From Pseudoalteromonas prydzensis (lineage in GTDB: Bacteria > Pseudomonadota > Gammaproteobacteria > Enterobacterales > Alteromonadaceae), in contig NZ_BDDT01000014.1 in assembly GCF_001661495.1 (NCBI RefSeq), positions 1 to 64,000 on the forward strand: a DNA stretch of 64,000 nt, written 5' to 3'. Every line of letters starts with the position of its first letter. The stretch's first letter is position 1. Shown piece after piece: positions 6,763 to 16,454 of the stretch. A model generated the notes under the pieces. The model searched no databases. It was not told where the DNA came from and saw nothing but the letters and a program-made list of their open reading frames with translations. A program made the translations under genes and the position numbers.

Positions 6763-7203
6763 TCAGCAAATGGTAATTATCTGCTTTTCATGCTCAGTAA
6801 AAAGACCATTAAAATAATACATAAGTTCAGTTTTAGAGGCCGGTAAGCCTATAGTGTATTGGTGCTGCTCACTGCAAAAAATAGTGCATTGGTCATCATT
6901 ACACTGTATTTTCTCAATACTATCAATGACCAGCCACTGCGGGCCATGAGTCCTGTCGAAAAATCCCGACAAGGTAAATAGTAAAAGGTGTTGCTGCTCA
7001 CGTTTAATAAATTTATCTAACGGGTTACGCGCTATAAATAGTGGCGTTAACCGGTAACAGCATGAGCTAAATACAAACAGCCATAAGGCAATTAAAAATA
7101 CAAACCAAGCCTGTTGAAATAGCCCAGTAAATACGCTCAACAATAACAGTACGATGCCAAAACAGGCGACGATCAACGCCAATCGTTGATTAATTTTTCG
7201 CAT
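6763..7203 (-). CDS. small membrane protein, unrecognised
   Basis: 146 residues. Two hydrophobic segments (about 8-28 and 32-50) form a hairpin anchor, followed by a soluble C-terminal domain of about 90 residues with paired cysteines (CNDDQCTIFC). It recalls small membrane proteins with a PH-like cytoplasmic domain, but I cannot name a family. It is last in a run with the DUF2919-like and DUF3392-like genes and ligA, 27 bp after the former, so it is probably co-transcribed. No function is assigned. Confidence 0.75.
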   Translation of the reverse strand: MRKINQRLALIVACFGIVLLLLSVFTGLFQQAWFVFLIALWLFVFSSCCYRLTPLFIARNPLDKFIKREQQHLLLFTLSGFFDRTHGPQWLVIDSIEKIQCNDDQCTIFCSEQHQYTIGLPASKTELMYYFNGLFTEHEKQIITIC

Positions 7204-7230
7204 TGCAGCTCCTATTTTATACTGCTTTAG

Positions 7231-7728
7231 TTAATGGCTCTTTTTATCCGTTTCTGGATCGGGCCAGTCATTAAAAAACACCGTTAAATAACGGCTTTTA
7301 GCTAAATACAGTAGTACCCACAACACCGTTACCATTTGTAAGGCTAAAAACATCGAGAACTGATAATAGCTATGTGCAGCTTGAATAACCAACCAACTTA
7401 AATCTACTGCTGCACACACCAATAATGGCCAACGCATAAAACGCCATATTTTTGCGAAGCGTGCTGCATGATCGGGGCTTTTTTGTGGCCTGCGCAAACA
7501 AAAAACCACCGCAGGGATAATCGCAATTGCACCAATGGCCAAAGCACTGAAAAAATCACTTTTTGAGCGAAATGCCAATGACATCAAATCAAGCTCAGGC
7601 CGGCGGCTTAGCGCCGCAATGATCCAGATAAAATACGCTCGCAGCAAGACCAATAAACTCAAATGAAATGCGATTGGTGTCCGATATGTGCCGTATTTAT
7701 CCCAATACTCAGGCCCATAACGTTTCAT
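7231..7728 (-). CDS. DUF2919 (YfeZ-like) inner-membrane protein
   Basis: 165 residues with about four membrane segments. The N-terminal pattern YGPEYWDKYGTYRTP followed by a hydrophobic stretch and an AALSRRPE turn is typical of the DUF2919 family, which includes E. coli YfeZ. Function unknown. Its ATG overlaps the stop of the DUF3392 gene (ATGA), which suggests coupled translation. Confidence 0.8.
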   Translation of the reverse strand: MKRYGPEYWDKYGTYRTPIAFHLSLLVLLRAYFIWIIAALSRRPELDLMSLAFRSKSDFFSALAIGAIAIIPAVVFCLRRPQKSPDHAARFAKIWRFMRWPLLVCAAVDLSWLVIQAAHSYYQFSMFLALQMVTVLWVLLYLAKSRYLTVFFNDWPDPETDKKSH

Positions 7729-8069
7729 AGCTGGTTTTTCCTATCAGCTAAGATGCCAAGTAGGATAAATGCTGAAACAACCATCACTGCTAACCAACGC
7801 GTGCCAAAAAACATCAATAACTGGCTAATTAACGGCGTCACAAACACCACTAATAAACCAAAACCGAACCCAGTTACCAGGACAAACGCGCACACTCTGA
7901 TAATAAAGTTACGTCTTGCTACAAATCGTTTCGTGGTTTTAATGATTTCATTGGCATATAAAGACACTATACAAACCACCAGTAATAAAGCGATATTATA
8001 CAAGTACGGCTTTAACCATTGTCCGAAAGTCAGCGCTAAATCCTGACAAAGCGTAATAACACTATCCAT
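7725..8069 (-). CDS. DUF3392 family membrane protein
   Basis: 114 residues with about three membrane segments. The N-terminus (LTFGQWLKPYLYNIALLLV), the charged central segment with NFIIRVCAFVLV and the GFGFGLL-VFVTPL block resemble the DUF3392 family of gammaproteobacteria. Function unknown. The start at 8069 (MDSVITL) is chosen because it gives the usual family length. Its ATG overlaps the ligA stop (ATGGATAG), so the gene is in the ligA operon. Confidence 0.8.
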   Translation of the reverse strand: MDSVITLCQDLALTFGQWLKPYLYNIALLLVVCIVSLYANEIIKTTKRFVARRNFIIRVCAFVLVTGFGFGLLVVFVTPLISQLLMFFGTRWLAVMVVSAFILLGILADRKNQL

Positions 8070-10083
8070 TATGTTGCGCCAGTAATGCAATTAAGTCATC
8101 TTCGCTGAGTACATCAACCCCTAGCTCTTGCGCTTTAGTTAGCTTAGAGCCGGCTTTTTCACCAGCAATCAAAGCATCTGTTTTCGCTGATACACTACCA
8201 GACACTTTTGCGCCTAATTGCTGCAGCCGTGCTTTGGCATCATTACGATTTAGCTCGTTTAAAGTCCCTGTTAACACATAGGTTAAGCCCGCTAGCGGCT
8301 GTGAATCTTCACTTGGCGCAGTTAATTCAGGCCAATGGATCCCCTGCTCTATTAAAGCATTCACAACGTCTAAGTTGTGTTGCTCAGCAAAAAAGCCCTG
8401 TACATGCTTAGCTACAATTTCGCCAACATCACTTACTTCAACTAACGCTTCAGTGGTTGCGCTAGTTACTTTATCAAGTGTTAAAAAGTGGTTTGCTAAA
8501 TTTTGCGCCGTAGCTTCACCCACTTCTCTAATACCTAAAGAATATAAAAATTTGGCCAAAGTGGTTTGTTTCGCATCTTCAAGTGCTGCAACCAGGTTTT
8601 TAGCTGATTTAGGACCCATGCGTTCAAGTGACTCAAAATGCCCTTGCTTAAGAATAAATAAATCCGCAGGCGTTTTAATAAGTTCTCTATCCACCAGCTG
8701 TTCAACAATTTTATCGCCAAGGCCATCGATATCGAGCGCTTTTCGTGAAGCAAAGTGTTTAATGGCTTCTTTGCGCTGTGCTTGGCATACCAAACCGCCT
8801 GTACAGCGCGCTACGGCTTCACCTTCTATGCGTTCAACATGGGAATCACAAATTGGACATGTCGCCGGAAACTCGATTTCCTTCGCACCTGTAGGGCGCC
8901 GATCGAATACTACTTGGGTGATTTGTGGGATCACATCACCCGCACGGCGAATAATCACCGTATCGCCAATTTTAACCCCTAAACGGTCTATTTCATCACG
9001 GTTATGCAAGGTTGCATTCGATACCGTAACCCCACCGACAAATACTGGCTCTAAACGCGCCACAGGGGTAATTGCGCCAGTACGGCCAACCTGAAATTCA
9101 ACATCGATTAACTGAGTGATCTCTTCTTGAGCAGGAAACTTATACGCAATAGCCCAGCGTGGAGCTCGCGCCACAAAGCCTAACCGCTCTTGCATGGCTT
9201 TGTTGTTTATTTTGATCACTACGCCATCAATTTCATATTTAAGGCTGCTGCGACGCTCAAGAATATCGTGATAATAATCAAGCGCTGCTTGCTGACCTTC
9301 AACTAATTTTGTTTCTGGGCAAAGTGGTAAGCCCCAATCAGTTAGCTTAGCCAATTGCTGATAATGCTCGCTTGGTAATTCTCCATTAGTAACAACGCCG
9401 ATACTGTAGGCATAAAACATCAATGGTCGCTTGGCAGTAATTTTCGAATCGAGCTGACGCAAGCTCCCCGCAGCGGCGTTACGCGGGTTCACAAACACTT
9501 TTTCGCCGCGCTTTTCGGCTTCAGCATTAAGCTTGTCAAATCCTGCGCTATCCATGAACACTTCACCACGAATTTCAATTTCCTCGGGAAAATCATCACC
9601 GCGTAACTTTAGTGGCACGTTACGAATTGTTTTCACGTTAGTGGTAATATTTTCACCAGTGTGGCCATCACCGCGGGTTGCTGCCTGCACGAGTACGCCA
9701 TTGCGGTATAAAATCGATACAGCGAGGCCGTCAAGTTTTGGTTCGCAGCAAAAGGTAAGTTCTTTATTGTCCATCAACCGTTCTTTAATGCGACGATTAA
9801 AGGCACTGAACTCTTCTTCACTAAAGGCGTTATCTAACGACAACATAGGCACTTGGTGTGTTACTTGCTCAAATTTAGCAAGTGCAGCACCGCCTACTTT
9901 TTGAGTCGGTGAATCGGCGCTCATATACTCAGGGTTAGCAGTTTCAAGCGCACTTAACTCGCGTAATAATCGATCATATTCGGCGTCCGGAATACTCGGG
10001 TTATCAAGCACATAATAGTTGTGGTTATGATCTTCTAACTGTTGACGAAGCTGCGTAATTTGCGCTAACACTAAAGTGGACAT
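8062..10083 (-). CDS. ligA: NAD-dependent DNA ligase LigA
   Basis: Seals nicks in replication and repair using NAD+. Domains in order: Ia (HNHNYYVLDNP), the adenylation domain with the nucleotidylated lysine K116 in EPKLDG, the OB fold, a four-cysteine zinc finger (CPIC and CTGGLVC), helix-hairpin-helix repeats (DIDGLGDK, LERMGPKSAKN) and a C-terminal BRCT domain beginning near GLTYVLTGTL. The start at 10083 (MSTLVLAQI) has GAGG just upstream and yields 673 residues, close to E. coli (671). A longer in-frame start at 10113 overlaps a terminator-like hairpin and is unlikely. It follows zipA and leads three small membrane-protein genes. Confidence 0.97.
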   Translation of the reverse strand: MSTLVLAQITQLRQQLEDHNHNYYVLDNPSIPDAEYDRLLRELSALETANPEYMSADSPTQKVGGAALAKFEQVTHQVPMLSLDNAFSEEEFSAFNRRIKERLMDNKELTFCCEPKLDGLAVSILYRNGVLVQAATRGDGHTGENITTNVKTIRNVPLKLRGDDFPEEIEIRGEVFMDSAGFDKLNAEAEKRGEKVFVNPRNAAAGSLRQLDSKITAKRPLMFYAYSIGVVTNGELPSEHYQQLAKLTDWGLPLCPETKLVEGQQAALDYYHDILERRSSLKYEIDGVVIKINNKAMQERLGFVARAPRWAIAYKFPAQEEITQLIDVEFQVGRTGAITPVARLEPVFVGGVTVSNATLHNRDEIDRLGVKIGDTVIIRRAGDVIPQITQVVFDRRPTGAKEIEFPATCPICDSHVERIEGEAVARCTGGLVCQAQRKEAIKHFASRKALDIDGLGDKIVEQLVDRELIKTPADLFILKQGHFESLERMGPKSAKNLVAALEDAKQTTLAKFLYSLGIREVGEATAQNLANHFLTLDKVTSATTEALVEVSDVGEIVAKHVQGFFAEQHNLDVVNALIEQGIHWPELTAPSEDSQPLAGLTYVLTGTLNELNRNDAKARLQQLGAKVSGSVSAKTDALIAGEKAGSKLTKAQELGVDVLSEDDLIALLAQHNG

Positions 10084-10101
10084 ACTGACCTCAAAAAACA
10101 T

Positions 10102-10139
10102 AAAAAAAGCCACTTTAACGAGTCATCATTAAGTGGCTT
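10102..10139 (-). terminator. terminator or attenuator between zipA and ligA
   Basis: On the minus strand, AAGCCACTT and AAGTGGCTT form a 9-bp stem followed by seven T. It lies 40 bp after the zipA stop and ends 18 bp before the ligA start. It would reduce or stop read-through from zipA, so ligA may depend on partial read-through or on a promoter in the short gap. Confidence 0.75.
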
Positions 10140-10179
10140 ATAAAACTCTTAACTAATTAACTTTATACATAGCTGGTAA

Positions 10180-10956
10180 TTAAACTGAAAAACGTCTCAC
10201 TTTTTCAACATACTCACGCACGCTATCAACGGTCATTTCTTCACGCTGTGAATCTAAAATAGTTGCGCCAAACTCATCGGCTAACTTTTTAGCGGCACTG
10301 TGCAACATGTTAAAGGCCGCAAGGCCATCACCATCACACGGTAGAGTCATAAATAAACTGACCCCGGCAGTACTAAACTGTTCCATATTATCAATATCGA
10401 ACGTGCCTGGGTTGTACATATTAACTAAGCGAAATAGCACTGGACCATGGCCGGCAGGATCTAAGTGACGATTAAAAAAGCCTTCTTCTGAGTATTTAAA
10501 ACCAAGTGTATTAACCGCTGGTAATAATTTACTACCTTCCATATTTAAACCTTCAGGCATTTGAATATGAACAATAATAAAATCACTGGCCACGGGTTGC
10601 TCAGGCTCTTGCTCAGTCACCATTTCGTCGCTAGACTTGGTCGCTGTTGCAACATCATCAACCTCAGAGGTGGTTTCTTGCTCTGGCTCAGCAAATGAAT
10701 CAGCGTGAGAGTGCTGTTTTTCATCAGCGCTAAAACTTAAATCGCCAAACTGCGGTTCATCACGCTCATTGTGAGAAACTGGCTCAGGTGCACTTTGACG
10801 CTCAACAGGTGCTTGATGAGCTGCAGGTTCAACCCGTTCGTCATGTGTCGCAGCGGGCGCATCTTTTTTACGCACAGACCATAGGCCATGTATTAATAAT
10901 CCACCAATGACTACTACACTGATAATGATTAAAACCCATCTTAATTGTTCGGCCAT
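10180..10956 (-). CDS. zipA: cell-division protein ZipA
   Basis: Inner-membrane anchor that tethers FtsZ to the septum. The N-terminal membrane segment (LRWVLIIISVVVIGGLLIHG) is followed by a short basic patch (RKKD), a flexible Pro/Glu/Gln-rich linker (about residues 33-125) and the C-terminal FtsZ-binding domain starting at FIIVHIQMPEG. That domain keeps a GFFNRH segment and a run containing FSTAGVSLFMTLP. 258 residues, shorter than E. coli ZipA mainly in the linker. It sits between smc (40 bp upstream) and ligA, the usual order in gammaproteobacteria that carry smc. Confidence 0.95.
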   Translation of the reverse strand: MAEQLRWVLIIISVVVIGGLLIHGLWSVRKKDAPAATHDERVEPAAHQAPVERQSAPEPVSHNERDEPQFGDLSFSADEKQHSHADSFAEPEQETTSEVDDVATATKSSDEMVTEQEPEQPVASDFIIVHIQMPEGLNMEGSKLLPAVNTLGFKYSEEGFFNRHLDPAGHGPVLFRLVNMYNPGTFDIDNMEQFSTAGVSLFMTLPCDGDGLAAFNMLHSAAKKLADEFGATILDSQREEMTVDSVREYVEKVRRFSV

Positions 10957-10996
10957 CCCCTCACCTTTTATTATCTATTTACTCAAATATTAATAT

Positions 10997-13900
10997 TTAT
11001 GCGTGTGCCATTTGCACCGCTTGTTCAATATCGACAGCGACCACACGCGAAACGCCTGGTTCAGCCATTGTTACACCGGTCAATCTGCCAGCCATTTCCA
11101 TGGCAATTTTATTATGACTGATATAAATAAATTGCACCGATTGTGACATTTCTTCAACTAATCGACAAAACCGTCCAACATTCGCATCATCAAGTGGTGC
11201 ATCTACCTCGTCCAGCATACAGAAAGGAGCTGGATTGAGCCTGAATATTGAAAACACTAATGATAATGCGGTCAGCGCTTTTTCTCCACCACTTAACAGG
11301 TGAATTGTTGAATTTTTCTTGCCCGGCGGGCGTGCCATTATACTAACACCACTTTCCAATAAGTCATCACTGGTTAATTCAAGATATGCGCTGCCGCCGC
11401 CAAATACTTTGGGGAACAACTGAGCAAAATCACGATTAACTTGATCAAATGTTGCTTTAAAGCGAGTTTTTGTTTCGCGATCAATTTTACCAATTGCACC
11501 TTCAAGCGTTGTTAACGCTTTAGTTAAATCTTCCACTTGAGCGTCTAAGTACTGGCTACGCTGTTGTGCTTGTTCAAATTCATCAATCGCGGCTAAATTC
11601 ACAGCGCCCAACTCACCGAGACTTTGCGCAACTTTGTTGAGCTGTCCTTGGTAAGTATTTATGTTGGCATTTTCAGGGAGCTGCGCCAATACTTGTTTTA
11701 AGTTTTGCTGCAATTCATCAAGTGGCTCTAGCGCCGCTTGTGCTTTTACTAATAAACTTTGTTCTTCAAGAGCATGTTGCTGTAATTGCTCTTGCAGTTG
11801 TGTCATTTCTGCTTGCGAAGCTTTAAGCGTTGTTTGTTTATCCGTAAGTGCTGTTTTAGCTTCACTTAATGCAGTTTGCAAATTTTTAAGCTCAATGTCA
11901 CTTTGCTGGTTTTGCTCCAATAGGCGCAAGATTTGCTCTGCCACCTCTTCTAATGGCATAACCAGCTCTTCAATTTGGGCTGTTAATTCCATTACAGCTT
12001 CACGAGCTGACTCACTGGCGGTAATTGCATGCTGTAACTTAGTATCGCTGAGTTGGCATTCACTACGCGCCTTTTGCTCACTTAGAGTGGCTTGGTGAGC
12101 TTGTGTTTTGTATTGCTCTAACTGCGCATGTGCTTGTTTATACTGCTCATCACTTTGCTGTTGCGCCAATTGAACAGCAGTAAGCGTGTCCGTTATTTCA
12201 TCCCGCTGCGCGCCGAGCTGTTCGATATGTTGCTGTTGAGCTGTTAGCTTATTTTCAAGGCTGCTGTGTTCAACATCTAATTGCGCGAGCTTAGTTTGTA
12301 ACTTGTGCTGCTGATTTTGAAATTGCTGTAATTGATCTTTGAGCATGTCGCGACGAGTGCTGCCCGATGCCACTTGTTGCGCTAGCTGATGAACGGCAGC
12401 TTTTAATGCTTCGCTTTGCGTATGCAACTGTTCGCAAACTTGCTGCTGCGCGGCTACTGAAGTATTTTGTGTGGCTAGCTCGCTACTAAGCTCTGCTGTT
12501 AGCTGCGTCGCCTCTTGTAACTGCTTATGTTTAACAAGCAAAGAATTATCTGCATTTTTATCTGCTTGCTGCTGCCAATTTCGACCATGGATATTGCCCT
12601 CGCGATCTATCACAGCTAGCCAGTATTGATCTGCTAAATCGTCTTTACTGAAGCTATCTTTATAGGCAATGCGATGTAATAAATCCGGATAAACCCCTTG
12701 CTCAATAAATGTCGCCAATGACCCTTCAGGGGCAGTATCAAGTACAGGCCATATTCCGTTAGGTGTTACTGCGGCAGTGACAGTTAATTGTTCAAGCCCT
12801 TGTAGCGCCTGCTCAACTAAATGTTCAAAGCCGTTACGCACAACTAATTGTGCGAGCAAATTACCCTCGCCTTGCTCTTTAGCATCCCCCAGCATTGAAG
12901 TTAAGCCCGCTATTTTGGCTTTATTCTCGTTGAGTTGCTGAGTGAGAGTTTGCTGAGTATCTTGACTGCTGCGTAAGGCCGTTTGGGCTTGTTGTACATT
13001 GGCCTGAACCTTGTTCAATGCGCTTTGTTTTGCCGCGAGCTCTTGGGTCAACGACTGCATCAATTGTTGCTGCTGCGTAACTTGCTGCGCAATTGGGTTT
13101 TCAGCAAGTTCTGCTAATTCGCTGACCAATGCAGTTTGCTGATTTTCGATATACTGGGCATTTTGCGTGTACTGCTGAGCGATATTCTGTTGCTGGCTAT
13201 ATTGCGCATTAATAGTTTGAAACTGCTCATTAATCGCTTGCCAATCAGTAACTTTTTGCTCTTTCTCGGTCTGTAACTGAGCAACAGTTTCAGCCATTTC
13301 TGCCACTTGCTCTGTGCATATCAAGGTATGTTCTATCGCCGCTTGTAAGGCACTTTGCTGTTCATCGGTGTGATCTTTCTGCTGGCGTTGTAGCTGCTGA
13401 TTTTGCAGTTGCAACTGCTGTTGTTTCAGCAAATTATGATTAAACGCTTGCTGTTGCTGCTTTAAACTAATTTGTTGTTGCTCTGCACGGGTAAGTTCGG
13501 TGTGCGTTTTGTGCTGAGCTTGCTGCGCATCATTGAGCTTTTCAAGCTGGTGTTGTACTTGGTTTTCAAGGCTTGCTAGTACATCGTCATGACCTGAATG
13601 AGCGGTTTTAAAAAAGCTTATCTGCTCATTAAGCTGCGCCATTTTGTCGGCTTTAGCCACTTGCTGCTGATGTAACTTTTGCCATTTCAATACAGCTAGT
13701 TGACCTTTAAGGGTGCGCTCTTGCGCTTTTAGCTCCCGGTATTTTTTTGCTTCAACAGACTGTACTGCCAGTTTATCAACTTGTGCTTGTAATTCTTTAC
13801 GTACATCCAGCAAACGCTCAAGGTTTTCGCGGGTGCTTTTAATTCGAGTTTGTGTTTCACGGCGACGCTCTTTGTACTTTGAAACGCCTGCGGCTTCTTC

Positions 13901-14392
13901 TAAAAACACCCGTAAATCGGCAGGTTTGCTTTCAATCAAGCGTGAGATCATGCCTTGCTCGATAATCGCATAACTACGCGGGCCAAGGCCTGTTCCTAAA
14001 AATATATCGGTAATATCGCGCTTTCGACACTTACTGCCATTGAGAAAATATAGCGATTGACCGTCACGCGTTACTAAACGCTTAATAGCCACTTGATTAC
14101 GATCGGCAAAGGTATTGGGTAAATGCCCTTGTGTGTTATCAAAAATAAGTTCAACTGAAGCTTGAGATATCGGTTTACGGTTGGTTGAACCATTAAAAAT
14201 AACATCAGTCATGGCATCGCCACGCAAATTTTTAGCAGAGCTTTCACCCAGCACCCAGCGCACCGCATCAATCACATTAGACTTGCCGCAGCCATTTGGA
14301 CCAACAACACAGGTCATTTGATCAGGGAATGGTATTTTAGTGGGCTCTACAAAAGATTTAAAGCCCGCTAATTTTATGGTGCTCAAACGCAT
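10997..14392 (-). CDS. smc: chromosome partition protein Smc
   Basis: ABC-type ATPase that organises and segregates the chromosome, acting as a dimer with ScpA/ScpB. The N-terminal head has Walker A GPNGCGKS (31-38) and a Q-loop region. Two long Gln/Leu-rich coiled coils flank a hinge at about residues 495-600. The C-terminal head has the signature LSGGEKALTALS and Walker B with DEVDAPLDD. 1131 residues, normal for the family. The coiled coils are very rich in glutamine and alanine. Enterobacteria use MukBEF instead, so the presence of Smc fits an Alteromonadales host. It is first in an smc-zipA transcription unit. Confidence 0.96.
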   Translation of the reverse strand: MRLSTIKLAGFKSFVEPTKIPFPDQMTCVVGPNGCGKSNVIDAVRWVLGESSAKNLRGDAMTDVIFNGSTNRKPISQASVELIFDNTQGHLPNTFADRNQVAIKRLVTRDGQSLYFLNGSKCRKRDITDIFLGTGLGPRSYAIIEQGMISRLIESKPADLRVFLEEAAGVSKYKERRRETQTRIKSTRENLERLLDVRKELQAQVDKLAVQSVEAKKYRELKAQERTLKGQLAVLKWQKLHQQQVAKADKMAQLNEQISFFKTAHSGHDDVLASLENQVQHQLEKLNDAQQAQHKTHTELTRAEQQQISLKQQQQAFNHNLLKQQQLQLQNQQLQRQQKDHTDEQQSALQAAIEHTLICTEQVAEMAETVAQLQTEKEQKVTDWQAINEQFQTINAQYSQQQNIAQQYTQNAQYIENQQTALVSELAELAENPIAQQVTQQQQLMQSLTQELAAKQSALNKVQANVQQAQTALRSSQDTQQTLTQQLNENKAKIAGLTSMLGDAKEQGEGNLLAQLVVRNGFEHLVEQALQGLEQLTVTAAVTPNGIWPVLDTAPEGSLATFIEQGVYPDLLHRIAYKDSFSKDDLADQYWLAVIDREGNIHGRNWQQQADKNADNSLLVKHKQLQEATQLTAELSSELATQNTSVAAQQQVCEQLHTQSEALKAAVHQLAQQVASGSTRRDMLKDQLQQFQNQQHKLQTKLAQLDVEHSSLENKLTAQQQHIEQLGAQRDEITDTLTAVQLAQQQSDEQYKQAHAQLEQYKTQAHQATLSEQKARSECQLSDTKLQHAITASESAREAVMELTAQIEELVMPLEEVAEQILRLLEQNQQSDIELKNLQTALSEAKTALTDKQTTLKASQAEMTQLQEQLQQHALEEQSLLVKAQAALEPLDELQQNLKQVLAQLPENANINTYQGQLNKVAQSLGELGAVNLAAIDEFEQAQQRSQYLDAQVEDLTKALTTLEGAIGKIDRETKTRFKATFDQVNRDFAQLFPKVFGGGSAYLELTSDDLLESGVSIMARPPGKKNSTIHLLSGGEKALTALSLVFSIFRLNPAPFCMLDEVDAPLDDANVGRFCRLVEEMSQSVQFIYISHNKIAMEMAGRLTGVTMAEPGVSRVVAVDIEQAVQMAHA

Positions 14393-14459
14393 CTAATTGG
14401 TTTACCGATTATTATTGTTATCTGCTTAATGTTAATTTAACCCATTTTGAGTCAAAAGG

Positions 14460-15191
14460 TTAAGCTTGGCGTTTAAAATTATCTAAAATAATTCCCGTTG
14501 CCATAGCAACATTGAGTGATTCAGCTGCGCCAAACGCCGGAATCGTAATTTTATTTGTAACCAGTGCGGCACAGGCGCCGCGAATACCATGCGATTCACT
14601 GCCCATTAGTAATACACCTGTTTGCGCGAGTGTTGCTTGATGTAAGTTTTCACCCTCTAAAAAGGCACCATAAATAGGTAAATCAAGATCATTTAAATAA
14701 GCAGGTAAATCTACTTGGCTTACGGCAACGCGGACAAACGATCCCATAGTGGCACTAATAGTTTTTGGGTTATATGGATCGGCACTGTCTAAGCTCGCTA
14801 CAATATGGTTGATCCCATACCAATCAGCTACGCGAATAATCGTCCCTAAGTTACCAGGGTCAGATACGCCATCCAAAGCTAACATTAATCCTTCTGGGCT
14901 TGGTAAAGCAATGGTTGGCATAGCAACAACCGCAATTGCCGCATTGTTTGACACTAAGGTACTGGCTTTAGTTAGGCTGTCTTCATCCGCTTCTATCATA
15001 GTGACATGAGGAAATTGTGCTTGGAACTGCGCTATAAAGGCAGCTGTAGCAAATACATCAACTATCGCCAAGCCACTTGCCAATAACTCAAGTACGTTTT
15101 TTTCACCTTGCACAAGGTATTGATTATGTTGCTTTCGGTACTTTTTTTGACCTAATGCGCGAATTAACTTGAGTTGGTTTTTTGAAATCAT
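14460..15191 (-). CDS. SpoU/TrmH-family RNA 2'-O-methyltransferase
   Basis: Uses S-adenosylmethionine to methylate a ribose 2'-OH in rRNA or tRNA; the target cannot be told from the sequence. The N-terminal substrate-binding domain (QYLVQGEKNVLELL) precedes the trefoil-knot SPOUT domain with motif 1 LDGVSDPGNLGTIIR, motif 2 LLMGSESHGI and motif 3 ESLNVAMATGIIL. 243 residues, complete. It is transcribed alone, facing away from the YjgN-type gene and 68 bp upstream of smc on the same strand. Confidence 0.9.
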   Translation of the reverse strand: MISKNQLKLIRALGQKKYRKQHNQYLVQGEKNVLELLASGLAIVDVFATAAFIAQFQAQFPHVTMIEADEDSLTKASTLVSNNAAIAVVAMPTIALPSPEGLMLALDGVSDPGNLGTIIRVADWYGINHIVASLDSADPYNPKTISATMGSFVRVAVSQVDLPAYLNDLDLPIYGAFLEGENLHQATLAQTGVLLMGSESHGIRGACAALVTNKITIPAFGAAESLNVAMATGIILDNFKRQA

Positions 15192-15359
15192 AACAGCCTC
15201 ATAAAATGACGCCGTGAGTATAACAGATATAACTGGAAGTTCTAAAATTGAAAACTCAGTCTTTCTACCGTTTAATCAGCTACTACTGTTGATTATGATT
15301 GATTAAAAAGCATTTTTTTAGTAACTTTTGCTGCTTAATAAAAGGAACTGGAAATAAAA

Positions 15360-16454
15360 ATGGAACCCACCACACATTCAGCTGAATCACCAATCGCAAC
15401 TAATCCAACTATCTTTCAAGGCCGAGTACAATTTAGCGGTCAAGCTGGCGAATTCTTTGGCATCTGGATAGTCAATATTTTGCTTAGTATTTTAACCCTC
15501 GGTATTTATTCGGCATGGGCTAAAGTACGCACCTATCGTTATTTTTATGGTAACACCCAAATCGATGGCCATAGTTTTGACTACCTAGCCACCCCAATAC
15601 AAATTCTCAAAGGGCGTATTTTAGCGGTGGTGGTGTTTGTAATTTACAGCCTTGTTGTACAGTTATTGCCATTAATTGGACTATTATTCGCACTCGGCTT
15701 TTTATTGGCTATGCCTTGGATCATCAACCAAGGCCTACGTTTTAATATGCGTATGACCCGCCATCGTAACGTACGTTTTGCATTTTCTGGCAACTACGGC
15801 GACGCATTCGTTAACTTTGTACTATTGCCTATCGCCAGTGTATTCACCTTGTATTTATTACTGCCTTACGCGTTAAAGCGTATGGATCAATATTTACATG
15901 AAAATATCAGTTACGGTAATAAAGCTATCAATGTGAACCTCAAAGGTGAAACCTATTATATGGCTGCACTCATTACAATTGGAGTTGCAATCGCAGGTTT
16001 GGTCATTTTTGGTATATTTGTAGGTATTAGCGGTGTTGCGATGAGTGTAGGTAATGTTGACCCAGGTAACTTAAATGTCTCGACAATATTATTTCCCGTG
16101 TTAATCATGGCACTCTATATTGCATTTTTGACATTGCTCAGTGCAGTTTATCAATCAATTATTCGTAACCATATATTTAACAGCAGTGAATTTGACGATG
16201 TTGCTAGTTTTAAATCTGATTTAAAGGCAGCTGACTACGCCATACTACTATTTACTAATGCACTGGCAATTATTTTTAGCTTAGGCATGGCTTACCCATG
16301 GGCAAAAATACGCAGAGCTCGCCTACTCGCTAAAGCAACAGAGGTCACCATCTACAGCGGTGCCCTTGCAATTATTGATACCGCACAACAAGAGCAATCA
16401 TCATTTGCCGAAGAAGCGGCAAATGTGTTTGATATTGATATTTCGCTTACTTAA
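15360..16454 (+). CDS. YjgN family (DUF898) membrane protein
   Basis: 364 residues with about eight hydrophobic segments. The family repeat is seen twice: VQFSGQAGEFFGIWIVNILLS with LGIYSAWAKVRTYRYFYGNT near the N-terminus, and LGMAYPWAKIRRARLLAKAT near the C-terminus. The YjgN (DUF898) family has no established function. Its stop is followed directly by the ATG of an M48-type peptidase, and a small membrane protein overlaps that gene's end, so the three form one operon. The shared layout suggests that the protease and the YjgN protein act together in the inner membrane. Confidence 0.88.
   Translation: MEPTTHSAESPIATNPTIFQGRVQFSGQAGEFFGIWIVNILLSILTLGIYSAWAKVRTYRYFYGNTQIDGHSFDYLATPIQILKGRILAVVVFVIYSLVVQLLPLIGLLFALGFLLAMPWIINQGLRFNMRMTRHRNVRFAFSGNYGDAFVNFVLLPIASVFTLYLLLPYALKRMDQYLHENISYGNKAINVNLKGETYYMAALITIGVAIAGLVIFGIFVGISGVAMSVGNVDPGNLNVSTILFPVLIMALYIAFLTLLSAVYQSIIRNHIFNSSEFDDVASFKSDLKAADYAILLFTNALAIIFSLGMAYPWAKIRRARLLAKATEVTIYSGALAIIDTAQQEQSSFAEEAANVFDIDISLT

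Noticed and set aside
8375..9094. 239-codon frame opposite ligA
   Set aside because: Antisense shadow of a conserved gene, rich in Ser and Ala as expected. ligA is supported by catalytic motifs.
11661..12098. 145-codon Cys/Ser-rich frame opposite smc
   Set aside because: It results from reading the Gln/Ala-rich coiled-coil codons on the other strand.
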